Of a stretch of DNA of 8,477 nucleotides, positions 6,004-8,477 are shown in pieces (within the stretch, counting starts at the first letter, position 1; each line of letters opens with the position of its first letter). The stretch is from Paracoccaceae bacterium (GTDB lineage: Bacteria > Pseudomonadota > Alphaproteobacteria > Rhodobacterales > Rhodobacteraceae): positions 1-8,477 of the forward strand of contig JALQYS010000506.1 of assembly GCA_023254015.1 (NCBI GenBank), in the 5' to 3' direction. The position numbers were made by a program, and so were the translations under genes. The notes under the pieces were generated by a model. The model did not search any database. It had not been told where the DNA came from and worked only from the letters and a program-made list of their open reading frames with translations.

Positions 6004-6423
6004 TCAGCCTTCGTCGGCCTCGTTTGCCGCGGTGCGCGCGTGGTCGGCAGCCCCCTTGGCCGAGGGGTCACGATCAACGAACTCGATGATCGCCATCGGG
6101 GCCATGTCGCCATAGCGGAAGCCGGCTTTCAGGATGCGGACATACCCGCCCTGACGGTTGGCATAGCGCGGGCCGAGGATGGCGAAAAGACGCTCGACAT
6201 GGGCGTCCTGCTTCAGGCCAGCTGCGGCCTGACGGCGGGCGTGCAGATCGCCACGCTTGGCCAGCGTGATCAGCTTTTCAACGATCGGACGCAGTTCCTT
6301 GGCCTTGGGCAGGGTGGTCTTGATCTGCTCGTGCTCGATCAGCGAGCCGGCCATATTGGCGAACAGCGCCTTGCGGTGTTCGTGGGTGCGGTTGAGGCGG
6401 CGGTAGCCGGAACCATGATGCAT
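6004..6423 (-). CDS. rplQ: 50S ribosomal protein L17 (bL17)
   Basis: This 139-residue protein is a component of the large ribosomal subunit near the exit-tunnel side. Family signatures run from the first residues: MHHGSGYRRLNRTHEHRKAL (1-20), then FANMAGSLIEHEQIKTTLPK (21-40), ELRPIVEKLITLAKRGDLHA and GGYVRILKAGFRYGDMAPMA. It is about 12 residues longer than the E. coli protein because of a charged, Ala-rich C-terminal tail, common in alphaproteobacteria. The second residue is His where Arg is usual. AGGAG lies six bases before the ATG at 6423. It is the last gene of the rpsK-rpoA-rplQ run, and an intrinsic terminator follows at once. Confidence 0.97.
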   Translation of the reverse strand: MHHGSGYRRLNRTHEHRKALFANMAGSLIEHEQIKTTLPKAKELRPIVEKLITLAKRGDLHARRQAAAGLKQDAHVERLFAILGPRYANRQGGYVRILKAGFRYGDMAPMAIIEFVDRDPSAKGAADHARTAANEADEG

Positions 6424-6500
6424 GATGTTCTCCTAAGGTTTTGCTTTGTCCGGCAGGGCCTACGTGCGGCCCCACTCTCCTTGGGCTTGCGCCAATCTTC

Positions 6501-6514
6501 CCCGGATGTCCGGG
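6501..6514. repeat. Small hairpin between rpoA and rplQ
   Basis: CCCGG (6501-6505) pairs with CCGGG (6510-6514) around ATGT. It lies just rplQ-proximal to the larger palindrome at 6522-6549. There is no U-tract after it on the minus strand, so it is more likely an mRNA structure than a terminator. Confidence 0.5.
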
Positions 6515-6521
6515 CATTGCG

Positions 6522-6549
6522 GTAGGATGGGCAATATTGCCCATCCTAC
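6522..6549. repeat. Perfect 28-bp palindrome between rpoA and rplQ
   Basis: GTAGGATGGGCAAT (6522-6535) is followed immediately by its exact reverse complement (6536-6549), giving a palindrome with no spacer. It starts 9 bases beyond the rpoA stop codon. RNA could fold into a stem of about 12 bp, but no U-tract follows on the minus strand and rplQ must be transcribed through it. It may be an mRNA-stabilising structure, a palindromic repeat insertion or a protein-binding site. A GTAGGATGGGC-type core is, from memory, a frequent intergenic repeat in several proteobacteria. Confidence 0.8.
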
Positions 6550-6557
6550 GTGTTCAC

Positions 6558-7574
6558 TCAGAACTGGTCCTCGAAACGCTTGGCCAAGTCTTCGATGTTC
6601 TCCGGCGGCCAGTCCTCGACTTCCATGCCCAAGTGCAGCCCCATTCCCGACAGCACTTCCTTGATCTCGTTCAAGGATTTGCGGCCGAAGTTCGGGGTGC
6701 GCAGCATCTCGGCTTCGGTCTTCTGGATCAGATCGCCGATATAGACGATGTTGTCGTTCTTCAGGCAGTTGGCCGAACGGACCGAAAGCTCCAGCTCGTC
6801 CACCTTCTTCAGCAGCAGCGGATTGAACTCAAGTCCCGCATCCACTTCGCCGGCCTTGGCCGATTCCGGTTCGTCGAAGTTGACGAAAATCGCCAGTTGG
6901 TCCTGCAGGATGCGCGCGGCATAGGCCACGGCGTCATCGGGGGTCAGCGAGCCGTCGGTCTCGATCTTCATGGTCAGCTTGTCATAGTCCAGCACCTGCC
7001 CCTCACGGGTGGGCTGCACTTCGTAGCTGACCTTCTTGACCGGCGAATAGATCGCGTCGATCGGACTAAGGCCGATCGGTGCATCTTCGGGGCGGTTCTT
7101 GTCGGCCGAGACATAGCCCTTGCCGGTGTTGACCGTCAGCTCCATGTAGACATCGGCGCCATCGTCGAGGTGGCAGATCACATGGTCCTTGTTCAGAACC
7201 TCGATCCCGTTGCTTTCCGAGATGTCGCCCGCGGTCACGACGCCAGGCCCTTTGGCCGAAATCGACAGGCGCTTGGGCCCTTCGACTTCCATCTTCAGGC
7301 GGACGCCTTTCAGGTTCAGGACGATGTCGGTGACATCCTCACGCACGCCGGCGACCGAAGAGAATTCGTGCAACACATTGTCGATCTGCACGCTGGTGAT
7401 GGCAGCACCTTGCAGCGACGACAGCAGGATGCGGCGCAGGGCGTTGCCCAGCGTCAGGCCAAAGCCGCGCTCCAGCGGTTCGGCGATGACGGTGGCGACG
7501 CGGTTCGCGTCAGCGCCAGCCTTGACGACCAGTTGCTGCGGCTTGATGAGTTCCTGCCAGTTCTTGTGGATCAT
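6558..7574 (-). CDS. rpoA: DNA-directed RNA polymerase subunit alpha
   Basis: The 338-residue alpha subunit dimerises to nucleate RNA polymerase assembly, and its C-terminal domain contacts UP-element DNA and activators. The N-terminal domain (1 to about 235) contains EPLERGFGLTLGNALRRILL (32-51), the most conserved part of the dimer interface, and later VSYEVQPTREGQVLDYDKL. After a short linker the C-terminal domain (about 250-335) shows LELSVRSANCLKNDNI and TPNFGRKSLNEIKEVL. The DNA-contacting positions Arg266, Asn269, Cys270, Lys299, Ser300 and Glu303 correspond to E. coli residues one lower. Length and sequence are normal. A GGAGG Shine-Dalgarno stands seven bases before the ATG at 7574. 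It sits between rpsK and rplQ as in most bacteria. Confidence 0.98.
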   Translation of the reverse strand: MIHKNWQELIKPQQLVVKAGADANRVATVIAEPLERGFGLTLGNALRRILLSSLQGAAITSVQIDNVLHEFSSVAGVREDVTDIVLNLKGVRLKMEVEGPKRLSISAKGPGVVTAGDISESNGIEVLNKDHVICHLDDGADVYMELTVNTGKGYVSADKNRPEDAPIGLSPIDAIYSPVKKVSYEVQPTREGQVLDYDKLTMKIETDGSLTPDDAVAYAARILQDQLAIFVNFDEPESAKAGEVDAGLEFNPLLLKKVDELELSVRSANCLKNDNIVYIGDLIQKTEAEMLRTPNFGRKSLNEIKEVLSGMGLHLGMEVEDWPPENIEDLAKRFEDQF

Positions 7575-7645
7575 GCTTTCGCCTCCATTCTTGTCGCCTG
7601 CCCATGTCCCGAAAAGCAGGAGACGCCCGAGGATCTGGAATCACG

Positions 7646-7679
7646 CAATCGGGCCGCGCGAAACCGCACGGCCCGATTG
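7646..7679. repeat. Hairpin between rpsK and rpoA
   Basis: CAATCGGGCCG (7646-7656) pairs perfectly with CGGCCCGATTG (7669-7679) around a 12-base loop. On the minus strand it begins 14 bases after the rpsK stop and is followed by CGTGATTCC with no U-tract. It cannot be a full terminator if rpoA is expressed from this operon. It could act as an attenuator or processing/stability structure that sets rpoA output relative to ribosomal proteins. Confidence 0.7.
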
Positions 7680-7692
7680 AAATTGAAAGGCC

Positions 7693-8061
7693 TTAGACGC
7701 GGCGGCGCTTCGGCGGACGGCAGCCGTTGTGCGCCAGCGGCGTCACGTCGCGAATCGACGTGATGTTGAAGCCCACGGCAGCCAGAGCGCGCAGCGCCGA
7801 TTCACGGCCCGAACCGGGGCCCTGCACTTCGACTTCAAGCGTCTTGACGCCATGCTCTTGCGCCTTGCGGCCGGCATCCTCTGCGGCCATCTGGGCAGCA
7901 TAAGGCGTCGACTTGCGCGACCCCTTGAAGCCCATCGAACCCGAGGACGACCAGGAGATGGCGTTACCCTGAACGTCAGAGATCAGGATCTTGGTGTTGT
8001 TGAAGGACGAGTTCACATGAGCAACGCCCGAGGCGATGTTCTTGCGTTCCTTGCGCTTCAT
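7693..8061 (-). CDS. rpsK: 30S ribosomal protein S11 (uS11), 5' end lost at a junction
   Basis: S11 is a small-subunit platform protein that contacts 16S rRNA and the E/P-site mRNA region. From KRKERKNIASGVAHVNSSFN onward the sequence is a complete S11: NTKILISDVQGNA, GFKGSRKSTPYAAQMAAEDA, VEVQGPGSGRESALRALAAV and the C-terminus ITSIRDVTPLAHNGCRPPKRRRV. The ATG at 8061 gives 122 residues, but the family usually begins about seven residues earlier (MARDK-x-R before KRKERKN). Those codons are replaced here by flgL sequence, so 8061 is probably an internal Met and the true start is not present. No Shine-Dalgarno precedes it, as expected for a cut gene. The C-terminal 120 residues look wholly normal. 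Confidence 0.93.
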   Translation of the reverse strand: MKRKERKNIASGVAHVNSSFNNTKILISDVQGNAISWSSSGSMGFKGSRKSTPYAAQMAAEDAGRKAQEHGVKTLEVEVQGPGSGRESALRALAAVGFNITSIRDVTPLAHNGCRPPKRRRV

Positions 8062-8076
8062 GCGGGTTTGGTCACC
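8056..8076 (-). other. Chimeric junction between flgL and rpsK
   Basis: Reading on the minus strand, FlgL sequence (…GSPEYRGDQTR) passes directly into S11 (MKRKERKNIASG) without a frame change. The D-x-T-R codons (8062-8073) could come from either parent, since alphaproteobacterial S11 proteins begin MARDK-x-R and FlgL proteins have a Y-x-GD block here. CAA for Gln suits the AT-richer flgL side. Base composition shifts visibly around 8075, with AT-rich codons to the right. A shared short coding motif at the join again suggests template switching or misassembly. Confidence 0.75.
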
Positions 8077-8477
8077 TCTGTATTCAGGGCTGCCATTGGG
8101 GGTTTCAACAAAGGCTGGCTGCTTCACGCGGCTACCGGCGAACAAATAATTACCATTGCTGTCTTTGGTGTTGGCCAAGCTCAGCATTTGGTCGCGCAGG
8201 GCTTGCATTTCTGTGGCCAGGGCTTTGCGGTCGCCTGCGTTCAAGGTGTCGTTGCCACCTTGCACCGCAATTTCTTTGGCGCGTACCAGCAAATCGCTCA
8301 CACTTTGTAAGGTACTGTCTTCGCCTTGTAGTCGTGCTTTGATGGTGTCCAAGGAGCTTTGATAGCTTTCTTGTTTGTTCAAAATAGATTTCAAACGCTG
8401 AATGGTGGCGGCCTGGTTGGGCGCGTCGCTGGCGTTGATGATTTGTTTGCCTTGTGCCAATTGCGCTTGCGATTTGG
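8062..8477 (-). CDS. flgL: Flagellar hook-associated protein 3 (FlgL), internal fragment (foreign to the rest of the window)
   Basis: An open frame enters from the right edge (KSQAQLAQGKQIINASDAPN) with no true start in the window. It runs for about 138 residues to the junction. It matches the N-terminal helical part of FlgL, the HAP3 protein that links flagellar hook to filament: the AQLAQGKQIINASDAP block near the D0/D1 boundary, an amphipathic helix region (RLKSILNKQESYQSSLDTIK), SVSDLLVRAKEIAVQGGNDTLN, MQALRDQMLSLANTKDSNGN and YLFAGSRVKQPAF, then the Y-x-GD block. The TTG at 8458-8460 is an ordinary Leu codon, not a start. Codons are AT-richer (CAA, TTG, AAA, ACA) than in the ribosomal genes, suggesting another organism, perhaps a betaproteobacterium. 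flgL does not normally adjoin rpsK. Confidence 0.88.

Noticed and set aside
5940..6120. Short open frames around the rplQ terminator
   Set aside because: They overlap rplQ in other frames or cross the terminator hairpin. No ribosome binding site or family similarity is visible.
6441..7763. 440-codon open frame on the plus strand
   Set aside because: It lies wholly antisense to rpoA and its flanks, which are certain. Long antisense frames are expected in GC-rich DNA with strong third-position bias. The translation shows no recognisable family.
7693..8460. A 255-residue natural FlgL-S11 fusion protein
   Set aside because: The two parts belong to unrelated complexes. S11 lacks only its first few residues at the join and composition changes there, so a chimera is far more likely. 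The apparent start at 8460 is an internal TTG Leu codon.

Overview
The central part of the window (about 171-8061) comes from an alphaproteobacterium of the Rhodobacter/Paracoccus group (Rhodobacteraceae). The S11, RNA polymerase alpha and L17 proteins are of alphaproteobacterial type. They are followed by a LuxR/LuxI quorum-sensing pair, rarA, crcB, an RluA-family pseudouridine synthase, an ATP12-type F1-ATPase assembly chaperone and an amino-acid ABC transporter binding protein. All genes lie on the minus strand, so the window reads from right to left.

Layout in transcription order: a flgL fragment (8477 to about 8062), rpsK (from 8061), rpoA, rplQ, a strong intrinsic terminator (5957-5981), a regulatory gap, luxR, luxI, rarA, a long inverted repeat (3023-3107), crcB, rluC and the ATP12 gene (the last three joined by 4-nt ATGA overlaps), a gap with a hairpin and candidate promoter (723-784), a bztA/aapJ-like gene (start 623), and a photolyase fragment (about 170 to 1).

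The two ends do not belong with the middle. At the left, the binding protein reads normally for 151 residues and then becomes DNA photolyase in the same frame at a Gln-Thr-Gly motif (171-179). At the right, ribosomal protein S11 lacks its usual first residues and is joined in frame to the flagellar hook-filament protein FlgL (junction about 8056-8076). The flgL stretch is visibly more AT-rich than the rest. Both joins look like assembly or amplification chimeras, probably with DNA from another proteobacterium, and not like natural fusion proteins.

Functionally the middle links the end of the ribosomal protein/RNA polymerase operon to a separately controlled quorum-sensing pair (acyl-homoserine lactone synthase and receptor), then to replication-fork maintenance, fluoride export, rRNA modification, ATP synthase assembly and amino acid uptake. 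I see no tRNA, rRNA, CRISPR array, transposase or phage gene, and nothing that I can honestly call an undescribed biological system. The points most worth checking are the two chimeric joins, a CtrA-like half-site next to a GANTC site upstream of luxR, the palindromic intergenic elements, and the substituted key residue in the LuxR DNA-binding domain.
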